Shown: positions 55,385 through 63,182 of the stretch, piece by piece
Layout of the letters: every line of letters starts with the position of its first letter
Numbering within the stretch: the first letter of the stretch is position 1
Assembly: GCA_025054935.1 (NCBI GenBank)
Contig: JANWZD010000009.1
Span: 62,001-126,000, forward strand
Reading direction: 5' to 3'
Source: Dehalococcoidia bacterium
GTDB taxonomy: Bacteria > Chloroflexota > Dehalococcoidia > SpSt-223
DNA: 64,000 nt
Notes under the pieces: model-generated
Database searches by the model: none
What the model saw: the letters and a program-made list of their open reading frames with translations, nothing else
What the model was told of the DNA's origin: nothing
Position numbers and translations under genes: made by a program

Positions 55385-55450
55385 GTATGTAGTCTGCTCT
55401 CGATTGATGCCTTAATTGCGCTCTAGTCCTAGGCGCCCTGACGAAGGAGG

Positions 55451-56587
55451 TCAGCCGAGCGCAGCGCGGACCGCGACCTTGGCGAGCGTTTTCGGGTCCA
55501 TCAGCATCGTGGTGTAGAAGGCGTTCGCCATAGGGCAGGCGCACTCCCCGGCGGCGATGCTCGCGCGCATCTTGTCGGCGAGATAGCCGCGCCAGACCCG
55601 GCCGAAGTCATAGTCCACCGCCCGCACATTGCCGATCGGCTCGGCGCGCACGCAGCACGCCCAGACATCCCCATCCGGCGCAACATGCCCGCTCGCCACT
55701 CCCGCATAGCAGGGCAGCGCCTGCTTCCCCTCGCGCAGCGCCTTCGCCGCAAGCTGGTAATACTCGGCGCGGAACGCCGCCGTTATCCGCGCAAACCCGC
55801 GCGCCTTTCGCCGCGCCGCCTTGCGCGACAGTTCGGCGGCAACGCGGCCATACGTCTCCGGGTCGGGCGTGATGCCGCTGTTGCGGTTGCCCATCTCCAG
55901 CCGCTCTTCTGCCACCTCAGTAATGACGCTGTCCGGCTCCAGCGACTCCAGATGGTCGACGATCGCGAGCGCGCGGTCGACGTTCAGGCTCGAAATAACG
56001 GCGTGGAGGCCGATGACGAGATTGTCCGGCTTGTTCTCCTTCAGCCGTTCGAACGTCTTCAGCGCCAGTTCGTAGTTGCGCGGCACGCCGCGGATCCGGT
56101 CGTGCTCCTCCCCGATGCCGTCGAGCGAAATGTTCAGGATCACCTCGGTATCGCGGCAGGCGCGGGCAATGGCGTGGACCCGCCCCGGCGTCGTCTTCCA
56201 GTACATCCCGCTCGTCGGGATCGTGATCACCTTCGGCCGGCAGCGCTCCCACGCCGCGACCACGATCTCTTCGAGATCCTCGCGCAGGAACGGCTCGCCG
56301 CCGGTGAAAGTGAGGTAGAACGGCGCTCGACCGAGGCTGTCGAAGACACGCTTGAACTCGTCGAGCGTCAGTTCCGGCCGCGTCTCGAGCTGCGAGGCAT
56401 CGTACGGCCACTCTTGGCCCGGCGGCGGCGCGTACGCCTTCTTGGTGTACATCCAAATGTTGCAGCTCTGGCAGCGCGAGTTGCAGCGGTACGTGACGGC
56501 GAAGACAAGATTGAGCGGCAGGAGTTTCGGCCCAATGCCGCGCCGCATCGCCATATACCGCGGGATCTGCGGCAGGATCTCCAGCAT
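55451..56587 (-). CDS. Radical SAM protein with SPASM-like C terminus
   Basis: A 378-residue radical SAM enzyme. The cluster motif is YRCNSRCQSCNIW near residue 36 (CxxxCxxC), followed by FYLTFTGGEPFLREDLEE, TIPTSGMYW and ILNISLDGIGEEHDRIRG, the usual SAM-binding strands. The C-terminal part has CYAGVASGHVAPDGDVWACC and a late CACPM, suggesting an auxiliary iron-sulfur site. The substrate is unknown. It follows two methyltransferase genes in the same operon, which suggests a small-molecule, lipid or peptide modification pathway. The ATG at 56587 is two bases after the upstream stop. Confidence 0.88.
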   Translation of the reverse strand: MLEILPQIPRYMAMRRGIGPKLLPLNLVFAVTYRCNSRCQSCNIWMYTKKAYAPPPGQEWPYDASQLETRPELTLDEFKRVFDSLGRAPFYLTFTGGEPFLREDLEEIVVAAWERCRPKVITIPTSGMYWKTTPGRVHAIARACRDTEVILNISLDGIGEEHDRIRGVPRNYELALKTFERLKENKPDNLVIGLHAVISSLNVDRALAIVDHLESLEPDSVITEVAEERLEMGNRNSGITPDPETYGRVAAELSRKAARRKARGFARITAAFRAEYYQLAAKALREGKQALPCYAGVASGHVAPDGDVWACCVRAEPIGNVRAVDYDFGRVWRGYLADKMRASIAAGECACPMANAFYTTMLMDPKTLAKVAVRAALG

Positions 56588-56589
56588 CG

Positions 56590-57408
56590 TCAGTCCTCCC
56601 GCCGAGCGAGCACGTAGTGATGATGCGCCCAGACGGTCTTCAGCTGCCACGGCAGCGGCGCGCGGTCGAGCAGTGCCAGCTTGTCGACCGTCGCCCGCAC
56701 GCCCGGCGCGAGACCGGCGTAGTAGTCGAGCGTCGACCACGTCCAGCCGTCGCCCTCGAAGCGCGACCGGATCGGCAGCGCTCCCAGCCCGACCCGGCGC
56801 AGAAACTCGCTCGCCGGCATGCAGGTGTCCGGCCACGGCGGCACGTCGAGCACGCCTTCTTCGACAATCCGGCAGCCCGCCTCGCGCAGCGTCCGCTTGA
56901 TCCGCCTCACCGACACCCACCGCTCATCGACCTTCGCGAAGAACTCCTTGTCGATCGCGTACTTGCGGAGAAGATAGCCCAGCTGCGCCTGGTTCGGCAT
57001 TGCGATGAAGACGAGGTCTCGGCTGACGCGAACCAGCTCGCGGATGAGCGCGCCCGCCCCGCCTCGCACGTGCCAGAGCGCGGCGAAGTTCCAGACGAAG
57101 TCGAAGCGGCGGTCGGCGAAGGGGAGACGGCGCGGGTCGCTGCAAAAGACGAGGTCGACCGGCAGCCCGAGGCTGTCCCAGTGGGTTCGGATTTCGGCGA
57201 GCCGGTCGCGGTCAACATCGAGGAGGGTGACGCGCTTGCCCAGCTGCGCTAGCCGAACGCTGTTGATGCCGTCGACACCGGCCATGCCGTAGACCGGTGC
57301 TTCCAGCACCGTCGCGAACGGGAAGCGGCGGTCGATCCGCTCGAGGAGATCGTTCAGGATCAGCCGCTCATAGACGACGCCGAGCCCTTCCGCGGTCGTG
57401 GCGCTCAC
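56590..57408 (-). CDS. SAM-dependent methyltransferase-like protein
   Basis: A 272-residue protein with a class I methyltransferase core: VLEAPVYGMAGVDGINSVRL in the place of motif I, VTLLDVDRDRLAEIRTHW, then FDFVWNFAALWHVRGGAGAL and LVRVSRDLVFIAMPN. Motif I is atypical (E-A-P-V-Y-G-M-A-G instead of D-x-G-x-G-x-G). The GTG start overlaps the stop of the upstream methyltransferase gene (GTGA). The substrate is unknown. Confidence 0.75.
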   Translation of the reverse strand: MSATTAEGLGVVYERLILNDLLERIDRRFPFATVLEAPVYGMAGVDGINSVRLAQLGKRVTLLDVDRDRLAEIRTHWDSLGLPVDLVFCSDPRRLPFADRRFDFVWNFAALWHVRGGAGALIRELVRVSRDLVFIAMPNQAQLGYLLRKYAIDKEFFAKVDERWVSVRRIKRTLREAGCRIVEEGVLDVPPWPDTCMPASEFLRRVGLGALPIRSRFEGDGWTWSTLDYYAGLAPGVRATVDKLALLDRAPLPWQLKTVWAHHHYVLARRED

Positions 57409-58193
57409 GATGCCCGCTCCGCGACGGCAAGGAGGCCCGTGCCCACCGGCAGGTCGAACCGACGGAGGAGCACCGCCTCGAGCCGTCCGATGACGTCGAG
57501 GATGAGGTTCACAGGCGGCGACGCCGGCTCCATCTCCACCTGATAGGCCCCATCGGTTATCGGGGCGGAGAGGCGGCGGGTCGGCCGCCTGCCCCGCGCC
57601 AGCAGCAGCGGCGCCGCGAGCGGGAAGATCAGGCAGTTGGTGTAGGTCAGGCGGCGGACCGCAAAGCCCGCTTCCTCCAGCCGCGTCCGCAGCTGCTCGG
57701 CGGTGTAGCGCCGGCGATGCCGGTTGATCGTGTCGTTGTAGGTCCACAGCCATTGAAACGCCGGCACCGTGATCGCCACCAGCCCGCCCGGACGCAGCAC
57801 GCGCTGGCTCTCGCAGAGGACAGCGAAATCGTCGTCGCAGTGCTCGATGACATCGAGCGCCGCCACGAGGTCAAACGCGCTCTCCGGGAAGGGAAACGCC
57901 GCGGCGTCCGCCTGCACAACGATGCACTTCCGCTCCCGGGCAACGGCGAGGGCGCCCCGGTGCGGGTCGAACCCGATCACCTCGCCATACTGAGCGAGAT
58001 GGTGCGCCATGTTGCCGGCGCCGCAGCCGACATCGAGGATGCGCAGCGGCCCGCTGCGGCCAGCAATGTGCGGTTCGAGGATCGCTTGGAGCGCGCGGGT
58101 CCGGCTCGCAAACCACCAGTGCCGGTCTTCGGGAAGGAGCTGCAGCACGAGCCGATCGTAGGCGATCCCCGCAGGCGGTGCCAGCGAGAACAA
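57405..58193 (-). CDS. Class I SAM-dependent methyltransferase
   Basis: A 262-residue methyltransferase: LRILDVGCGAGNMAHHLAQY (motif I), VIGFDPHRGALAVARER, FDLVAALDVIEHCDDDFAVL and VLRPGGLVAITVPAF. The N-terminal LLPEDRHWWFASRTRALQAI is typical of the group that methylates lipids or glycans (the H-W-W-F motif). It starts 9 bp after the small membrane protein gene and overlaps the next gene. Confidence 0.85.
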   Translation of the reverse strand: MFSLAPPAGIAYDRLVLQLLPEDRHWWFASRTRALQAILEPHIAGRSGPLRILDVGCGAGNMAHHLAQYGEVIGFDPHRGALAVARERKCIVVQADAAAFPFPESAFDLVAALDVIEHCDDDFAVLCESQRVLRPGGLVAITVPAFQWLWTYNDTINRHRRRYTAEQLRTRLEEAGFAVRRLTYTNCLIFPLAAPLLLARGRRPTRRLSAPITDGAYQVEMEPASPPVNLILDVIGRLEAVLLRRFDLPVGTGLLAVAERAS

Positions 58194-58202
58194 CCCCTGC
58201 CG

Positions 58203-58505
58203 CTAGGCGCGCTTCACGAGCCGATTGTCGCGGAGCACCTTGACGAGCGCAGGAATGTTCACCGACCAGCCGACGCCGACGGCGCGCGGCGTCAGAATGC
58301 GCGGGTCCGACGGGTTCCAGAACGCGCGGCGCACCTGCTCGAAGCTCGGCGGGCGAAAATCGTACGGAACGACCCCAAACACCGTGCCGTGCCAAGTGCG
58401 GCGATCCTTGGGCGTTCTCAGCTCTTGGATGAGCGCGGCAAGGAGCACAAGCAGCGCAGTCGCGATCAGAAAGCGGTTCAGAGTAGCGCGCGCTTCCTTG
58501 GACAT
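58203..58505 (-). CDS. Small DUF5808-like membrane protein
   Basis: A 100-residue protein with one N-terminal membrane helix (FLIATALLVLLAALIQEL) and a C-terminal segment WNPSDPRILTPRAVGVGWSV, then NIPAL, which resembles the DUF5808 motif (NPxDPR...GxGWxxN). The role is unknown. First gene of the operon with two methyltransferases and the radical SAM gene. Confidence 0.65.
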   Translation of the reverse strand: MSKEARATLNRFLIATALLVLLAALIQELRTPKDRRTWHGTVFGVVPYDFRPPSFEQVRRAFWNPSDPRILTPRAVGVGWSVNIPALVKVLRDNRLVKRA

Positions 58506-58590
58506 GCCGACACCTCGCGGGAGCCTCGGTAAAGGATAGCCGCTCTGCTCTCCGCGCGTCGGAGCGCCCGCCGTTCCTGACGCAGGCCGC

Positions 58591-58596
58591 TATACT
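58591..58596 (+). promoter_or_regulatory. Putative -10 element of the NarL-type kinase gene
   Basis: TATACT lies only four bases before an in-frame ATG at 58601. Transcription from here would begin at or after that ATG, so a downstream start codon is more likely. No -35 is clear. Confidence 0.3.
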
Positions 58597-58723
58597 TGGA
58601 ATGCTCGGCTGCTGCCGCGCCATCGTCCGCAGCGGCCAGCAACGGGAGTTGTGCCATCGTCCCGAAGGCGCCCTTGAACCGGTCTCGCGCCGGGTCGACC
58701 CTTGCGCCACTGGTCCGGCGGTC

Positions 58724-60691
58724 GTGACTCTGTTTCCCCCGCTCTTCCCGCAGGTCCTCCGCCGGCGAGCCTCGGTGCGCGCGCGGTTGCTCCTCGGCAT
58801 CGCCCTCTGTTCGATCCTCGCGCTTGCCGTCGCGCTCGGCGCGCTTGCCAGCGTCGACATCGTCACCGCGCAGGCGATGCCCGATGCTGACCGCGCGCGG
58901 GCGGTCGCCGGCGAGGTGTACGTCCTTCGCGCCGATGCCCTCCGCCAGTTGGAGGCGCTGCGCCGTGCCGCGCTGCTCCCCGCAGAAGAGGAGGCGCTCA
59001 CCGCGATCGCCGCGGCGCAGCGCAGCGCGCAGCAGTCCCATGCTGCCCTCCGCCGGCTCCGCGAGCTCGCCCCCCCTCCCGAGGCGCAGGAGCGGCTTGA
59101 TCAGATCGAGCGCCTGCATGCCGCCCTCGTCCAGCTCGCCGCCGAGGCCGAGCAAGCCCACGCTCGTGGCGCGCCGCTCGCCTGGCTGGAGAGCGGCCAG
59201 CAGCGGATTGCCGAGATGCTTGCTGTGCTCGACGAGTATGCCGCCCTCGAACAGCAGCAGCTGCTCGACCGGACCGCCCAGACGCGCCAGCAGATGCGGT
59301 CGACGCTGCTCCTCAGCGCGGGGGCCATCGCCGCAGCAGTCCTCGCCGGCGCGGTGGGCGGGGCTGCGCTGACCGGCCAAGTGCGCCGCCGCCTAGGCGA
59401 GGTCACGCGCGTCGTGCGCTTGATCGCCGCGTCCGATTTCACGGTGCGCCTGCCACCGCTTGGCGACGACGAGGTTGGGGCGCTTGCTGCCGCCATCAAC
59501 CAGCTGGCTGACTCGCTTGCCGAAGGACGCGCCCGCCTCGAGGCGAGCGCCGCTCGGCTCGTTACCGTCAATGAGGCGGCCGCGGCGGTCACTTCGACGC
59601 TGCAGCTCGATGAACTCGTGAGCACAATCCTGGACCGCCTCACGCGCGTCGTCGCCGTCCAGAGAGCAGCGGTCTTTCTCAACCGCGACGATGGGCCAGT
59701 GCGTCTCGCGAGCCGACATTGGACGGACGCCGATGATGCGCTGTTCAGCGCGCTTGTCGCGAGCGCGGCCTCACCGCTCGCGCGCGGCGTCGTCGCTCTG
59801 CCGGCGGACCACTCCGCGAAAGTCGGCGTTCTCGCCGCCTCCGACCGGACCTTCGTCGCCCAGCCACTGATCGTGCGCGGGCAGCATGTCGGCTTTCTCG
59901 CCCTTGCCGCGCCGCCCGACGCGCCCTTTGACGACGATGACTGCCGCGCAATCGCGCTGTTCGGCGCCCATGTCGCGGCAGCGATCCATAACGCGCGTCT
60001 CTATGAAGCGAGCAAGCAGGCTGGCGTGACCGAAGAGCGCTCCCGCTTGGCGCGCGAGATCCACGACACGCTCGCCCAAGGACTTTCAGCGATCATCCTT
60101 CACCTAGAAGCGGCCGATGCGCTGCTCGACCGCGCCGGCGATGGCCCGAGCGATCAAGCGCGTCAGCATGTCCGTCGCGCCGGCGAGCTCGCTCGCGCCA
60201 ATCTCGACGAAGCGCGGCGCTCGCTCCTAGATCTGCGCGCAGCCCCGCTCGAAGGGCTGGACCTTCCCAGCGCTCTCCAGCAGCTCGCCCAGACAACAGC
60301 GCAGGAAACCGGCATCCCTATCCGCTTCGAGGCCGAAGGCGCGTTCGACCGCTATCCTGCGCGCGTCGAGGCGGGGCTCTACCGCATTGCGCAAGAAGCG
60401 CTTGCCAATGCTGTCCGGCACGCTGCTCCCAGCGCGGTGACGATCCGTCTCGTGGCTGAGGGGCCGATGCTGCATCTCACTGTCGCCGACGACGGCCGCG
60501 GCTTCGACCCGGACGCAGTCCGCGCGACGGGAGGCGGCGGCTTCGGGATCACCGGGATGCGGGAGCGTGCCGCCCTGCTCGGCGGGACGCTCGCCGTCGA
60601 GAGCCGGCCTCACGCCGGAACGCGCATTCTCGTCACCGTGCCGAGCGGGCTGCCGACCCTCGCTCGCCCGCCGGTCGCGCGCTGCCGCTGA
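58724..60691 (+). CDS. NarL-type sensor histidine kinase (HAMP-GAF-HisKA_3)
   Basis: About 655 residues. Two membrane helices (near residues 22-45 and 195-220) flank a helical extracellular domain. Then come HAMP (VVRLIAASDFTVRLPPLGDD), a coiled link, a GAF domain (VVAVQRAAVFLNRDDGP to GAHVAAAIHNARLYE), the HisKA_3 phosphoacceptor RSRLAREIHDTLAQGLSAII with His, and an ATPase domain with ALANAVRHAA, VADDGRGFDPD and GGFGITGMRERA. Such kinases pair with LuxR-type regulators, but none is adjacent. The start is uncertain (GTG 58724 used; the frame is open to 58601). Confidence 0.9.
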   Translation: MTLFPPLFPQVLRRRASVRARLLLGIALCSILALAVALGALASVDIVTAQAMPDADRARAVAGEVYVLRADALRQLEALRRAALLPAEEEALTAIAAAQRSAQQSHAALRRLRELAPPPEAQERLDQIERLHAALVQLAAEAEQAHARGAPLAWLESGQQRIAEMLAVLDEYAALEQQQLLDRTAQTRQQMRSTLLLSAGAIAAAVLAGAVGGAALTGQVRRRLGEVTRVVRLIAASDFTVRLPPLGDDEVGALAAAINQLADSLAEGRARLEASAARLVTVNEAAAAVTSTLQLDELVSTILDRLTRVVAVQRAAVFLNRDDGPVRLASRHWTDADDALFSALVASAASPLARGVVALPADHSAKVGVLAASDRTFVAQPLIVRGQHVGFLALAAPPDAPFDDDDCRAIALFGAHVAAAIHNARLYEASKQAGVTEERSRLAREIHDTLAQGLSAIILHLEAADALLDRAGDGPSDQARQHVRRAGELARANLDEARRSLLDLRAAPLEGLDLPSALQQLAQTTAQETGIPIRFEAEGAFDRYPARVEAGLYRIAQEALANAVRHAAPSAVTIRLVAEGPMLHLTVADDGRGFDPDAVRATGGGGFGITGMRERAALLGGTLAVESRPHAGTRILVTVPSGLPTLARPPVARCR

Positions 60692-60787
60692 CCGCGCCGG
60701 CGCGTCTTCCCGCTCGTACTATTGGCACGACGCGGGGCGTCGCCGTCCCCGCGACCGACGCTATCCTGCCGCCCCGGAGGGAATGCT

Positions 60788-61609
60788 GTGGCTTGGGAGA
60801 CCATCCTGTTCGAACGCGACGGCCCGCTACGCCTGATCACGCTCAATCGGCCGCGCGTCCTCAACGCAATTTCGCGCCGCATGGTCGAGGAGCTGGCCGA
60901 GGCGTTCGCCGCCGTCGAGGCCGACCGAGAGGCGCGCGTGCTGCTGATCACCGGCGCGCCGCGACCAGACGGCCGCCCCTGCTTCTCCGCCGGCGCTGAC
61001 CTGACCGAAGCGCGCGCCCAGCCGCTCTCGCCGAAGGACGACCTTGTCCGGCGCGCCCTCGAGTCGGCGTGGGAAGTCGCGCAGAACGACGGCCCCCGCC
61101 ACGGTTCGATCTATCACACCCTCTTCGCTCGGCTCGAACGGATGCCTATCCCGAGCATCGCCGTTGTCGACGGCATTTGCACCACCGGCGCTCTCGAACT
61201 GATCCTCGCCTGCGACCTGCGCGTCGTCGCCGACACTGCCGAGATCAGCGACTGGCATCTCAAAAATCTCGGCGTCATCGGCGGCGCCGGCGTAACGACA
61301 CGGCTGCCGCATCTCATCGGCGCGGCGCGCGCCAAAGAACTGATGTGGACTGGCGCCCCCCTCTCGGGCGAGGAAGCCTATCGGATCGGGCTCGCCAATC
61401 GCGTCTTCCCCTCCGCCGAACTGCTGCCACGCGCGAAGGACTTGGCGCGGACTATCGCTGCGCGGCCGCCCGCGGCGCTCGCGGCTAGCAAGGCAGTCAT
61501 CAATGCCGCTCTCCGCCATACGCCCGCCGACGGTATCCGCTATAGCGCGCTCTGGTCGGCGTTGATTGCGCTCCAGCGCGAACTGGAAGGCGGGCCGCCG
61601 GCGGAGTAA
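60788..61609 (+). CDS. Enoyl-CoA hydratase/isomerase family protein
   Basis: A 273-residue crotonase-fold protein: LRLITLNRPRVLNAISRRMV, CFSAGADLTEARA (oxyanion hole), VDGICTTGALELILACDLRV with one catalytic Glu, and GVIGGAGVTTRLPHLIGAAR. The second catalytic Glu of true hydratases (usually in PE-x-x-LG) is replaced (DWHLKNLG), so it may be an isomerase, hydrolase or a different crotonase. The GTG at 60788 follows GGAGGG. It stands alone. Confidence 0.88.
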   Translation: MAWETILFERDGPLRLITLNRPRVLNAISRRMVEELAEAFAAVEADREARVLLITGAPRPDGRPCFSAGADLTEARAQPLSPKDDLVRRALESAWEVAQNDGPRHGSIYHTLFARLERMPIPSIAVVDGICTTGALELILACDLRVVADTAEISDWHLKNLGVIGGAGVTTRLPHLIGAARAKELMWTGAPLSGEEAYRIGLANRVFPSAELLPRAKDLARTIAARPPAALAASKAVINAALRHTPADGIRYSALWSALIALQRELEGGPPAE

Positions 61610-61684
61610 GCTGCGGGCGGTCCTCCCCGGCGTGCTCAGGGCGTCGAACCGGGACTATCCGGCAGAGAGGCGCGATGCTCCGCC

Positions 61685-61713
61685 TTGCGATTACGCTGTT
61701 ACGCAATTACAAT
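61685..61713 (+). promoter_or_regulatory. Promoter of the ribbon-helix-helix gene
   Basis: TTGCGA (61685-61690) and TACAAT (61708-61713) are separated by exactly 17 bp in a locally AT-rich patch. The expected transcription start is about 14 bp before the ATG at 61734, leaving room for the AAGGAGG site. This is the best housekeeping promoter seen in the window. Confidence 0.6.
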
Positions 61714-61733
61714 GCTCCGGAAGGAGGAAGGCG

Positions 61734-62213
61734 ATGGCTCAGCACAGTTCCAACCCAGGAGGCGGCTTCGACCCGCAGCGCTCGATCAACGAGCTTGGCG
61801 ATCTCTTGCAGGGCATCGGGCGGACGATCGAGGAGGGGATCAACCGCATCGGCACCCGCGTCAATGTCATCACGGTTCGGGTCGATGACAAGGCGATCGA
61901 AGCGATCGACGCCCTCATCTCCGCGGGCGTGTTCAAGACCCGGTCTGAAGCGGCGGCCTACCTGATCGATGAGGGGATCGCTGCCAAGGCGTCGGTCTTC
62001 GAGGAAGTGAACGCCACCGCTCGGCGCATCAACGAGCTGCGCGACCAGATGAAAGATATTCTGCGGCAGGGGGTCGGCCGGCGGGCGAGCAGCGGGACGG
62101 CAAGCCGCGGCGCGCCGGCCAGCGCGCATGTCCCGAGCGGCGGGCATCCCAGTTCGACTTCCGATATCAACCCCGGCGAGACCCGGCCTGCTGGCGAGCC
62201 GTTCGACGACTGA
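61734..62213 (+). CDS. Ribbon-helix-helix domain protein
   Basis: A 159-residue protein. An N-terminal linker is followed by an RHH (CopG/Arc-type) DNA-binding unit: VNVITVRVDDKAIEAIDALI, then GVFKTRSEAAAYLIDEGI (strand, helix A, helix B). A coiled helix (ATARRINELRDQMKDILRQG) and a disordered Ser/Gly/Pro-rich tail complete it. It is probably a transcription regulator. No partner toxin gene is adjacent, so a toxin-antitoxin role is not supported. A strong promoter and AAGGAGG site precede the ATG. Confidence 0.8.
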   Translation: MAQHSSNPGGGFDPQRSINELGDLLQGIGRTIEEGINRIGTRVNVITVRVDDKAIEAIDALISAGVFKTRSEAAAYLIDEGIAAKASVFEEVNATARRINELRDQMKDILRQGVGRRASSGTASRGAPASAHVPSGGHPSSTSDINPGETRPAGEPFDD

Positions 62214-62819
62214 GCACGCATTGCCGTCGCGCTCGCGCGAAGACCGAAGGGCGGCGAACGCCTGCGCCGAGGAGAATACTCGGTGGTCCGCCCGTTCCTT
62301 CTCCCCTGCCAGCGGCGACCTCATGCGGAAATGCCTGCCGTGGCGGTCCCCGCGGCTTGTCAGAGCGGGCGAGGCCGCTCGTGGGGCAGAGCAGCCGGCT
62401 GCCGCTGCGTTCACTGGCGCAGCCGTGCCGTTACCCGACGGGATCTCCTTGCCCGCTCGCGGAGGGCGGGCAGGGCAGCCTGCCGGGGGGCTGAGCGTCG
62501 CTTGGCGCTGCCGCGAAAGCGTCGTGCTCGGGCGGGATGAAACTTCTCTGGATTGTCCGCGGCGCAGCGGCTCCGCTCTCGCTGCGGCACGTTAGAGCGG
62601 CGAGAGGGCCAGTGTCGGGAGCGGGCACGCTGACGGAAGGAGCTGCCCCGCCGCGCAGCTCTCGGCTGGGCGGTCAGCAGCGAAGAGCGCCGCTCAGCCG
62701 CGCGACAGCGGCACCCCTGCGACCCGGCTGTTCCCCGTTCGAGAGGAGTTCGGCGCAGCGCCTCATCACCCGCGCGCATGCGCGCGGCGATCGGGGCGCC
62801 TGCCAAGCGCACCATACGC
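62214..62819. other. Gap of about 600 bp without a supported gene
   Basis: Frames on both strands are open but read as Arg/Ala/Ser/Pro-rich shadow sequence without ribosome sites. The stretch has several local inverted repeats and, near its right end, a long palindrome listed separately. Short runs resemble the repeat-rich gap at 38.9-39.5 kb in style, but I could not match a defined unit. Confidence 0.4.
62770..62787. repeat. 18-bp perfect palindrome
   Basis: CCGCGCGCATGCGCGCGG is a perfect palindrome, 32 bp beyond the stop of the minus-strand response-regulator gene. With no loop bases and no T run it is not a typical terminator. It could be a protein-binding site or a weak hairpin. Confidence 0.6.
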
Positions 62820-63179
62820 TTATCGAACCGCCTCGTCGATCACGCGCGTCAGCTCATCGATCGAGAACGGCTTGTTCAGCCATCCTGCCGCGTTGATATC
62901 GCTCGCTTTCTCCGGCGCTCGTCCGTCGGCGGTGAGCAGGACGATCGGGATTGCGGCGTAGCGCGGATGGCGCGCCACGGCCGCGGCAAACTGATAGCCG
63001 TTCATCCGGGGCATCATCAGGTCGAGCAGGATGACGTTTGGCGCGGCCCGGTCAAGCTGCGCGAGCGCTTCCTCGCCGTCGGCCGCCGTCACCACGCGGT
63101 AGCCCTCGATTTCGAGCACTTCTTGGATCGTTTGCCGCAGCGGCGCGTCGTCCTCAATCACCAGCACCGTCTTCGTCAT
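62820..63179 (-). CDS. Single-domain response regulator
   Basis: A 119-residue receiver domain with no output domain. Phosphorylation site and switch residues are intact: VLVIEDDAPLRQ (acidic pair), ILLDLMMPRMNGYQ with the phospho-acceptor Asp, VLLTADGRAP with Thr, and LNKPFSIDEL with Lys. It lies 3 bp after the histidine kinase gene upstream on the same strand, so the two form a two-component pair. It probably acts through protein contact, as CheY or Spo0F do. Confidence 0.93.
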   Translation of the reverse strand: MTKTVLVIEDDAPLRQTIQEVLEIEGYRVVTAADGEEALAQLDRAAPNVILLDLMMPRMNGYQFAAAVARHPRYAAIPIVLLTADGRAPEKASDINAAGWLNKPFSIDELTRVIDEAVR

Positions 63180-63182
63180 CGG

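Noticed and set aside
55350-55450. Possible attachment-site duplication flanking the AT-rich island
   Set aside because: Short similarities between the left (around 51610) and right (around 55430) edges, such as GCGCC followed by AAGG, are too short and imperfect to call an att site. No integrase or tRNA is present.
58601-58723. N-terminal extension of the NarL-type kinase to the ATG at 58601
   Set aside because: The ATG is four bases after a TATACT -10 box and the added 41 residues do not look like a membrane or signal segment.
61734-62213. Toxin-antitoxin module around the ribbon-helix-helix protein
   Set aside because: RHH proteins are often antitoxins, but no small toxin gene overlaps or follows. 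The next 600 bp hold no credible gene.
62214-62819. Short frames in the 600-bp gap before the response regulator
   Set aside because: Both strands give low-complexity Arg/Ala/Pro products with no start signals and no family resemblance.
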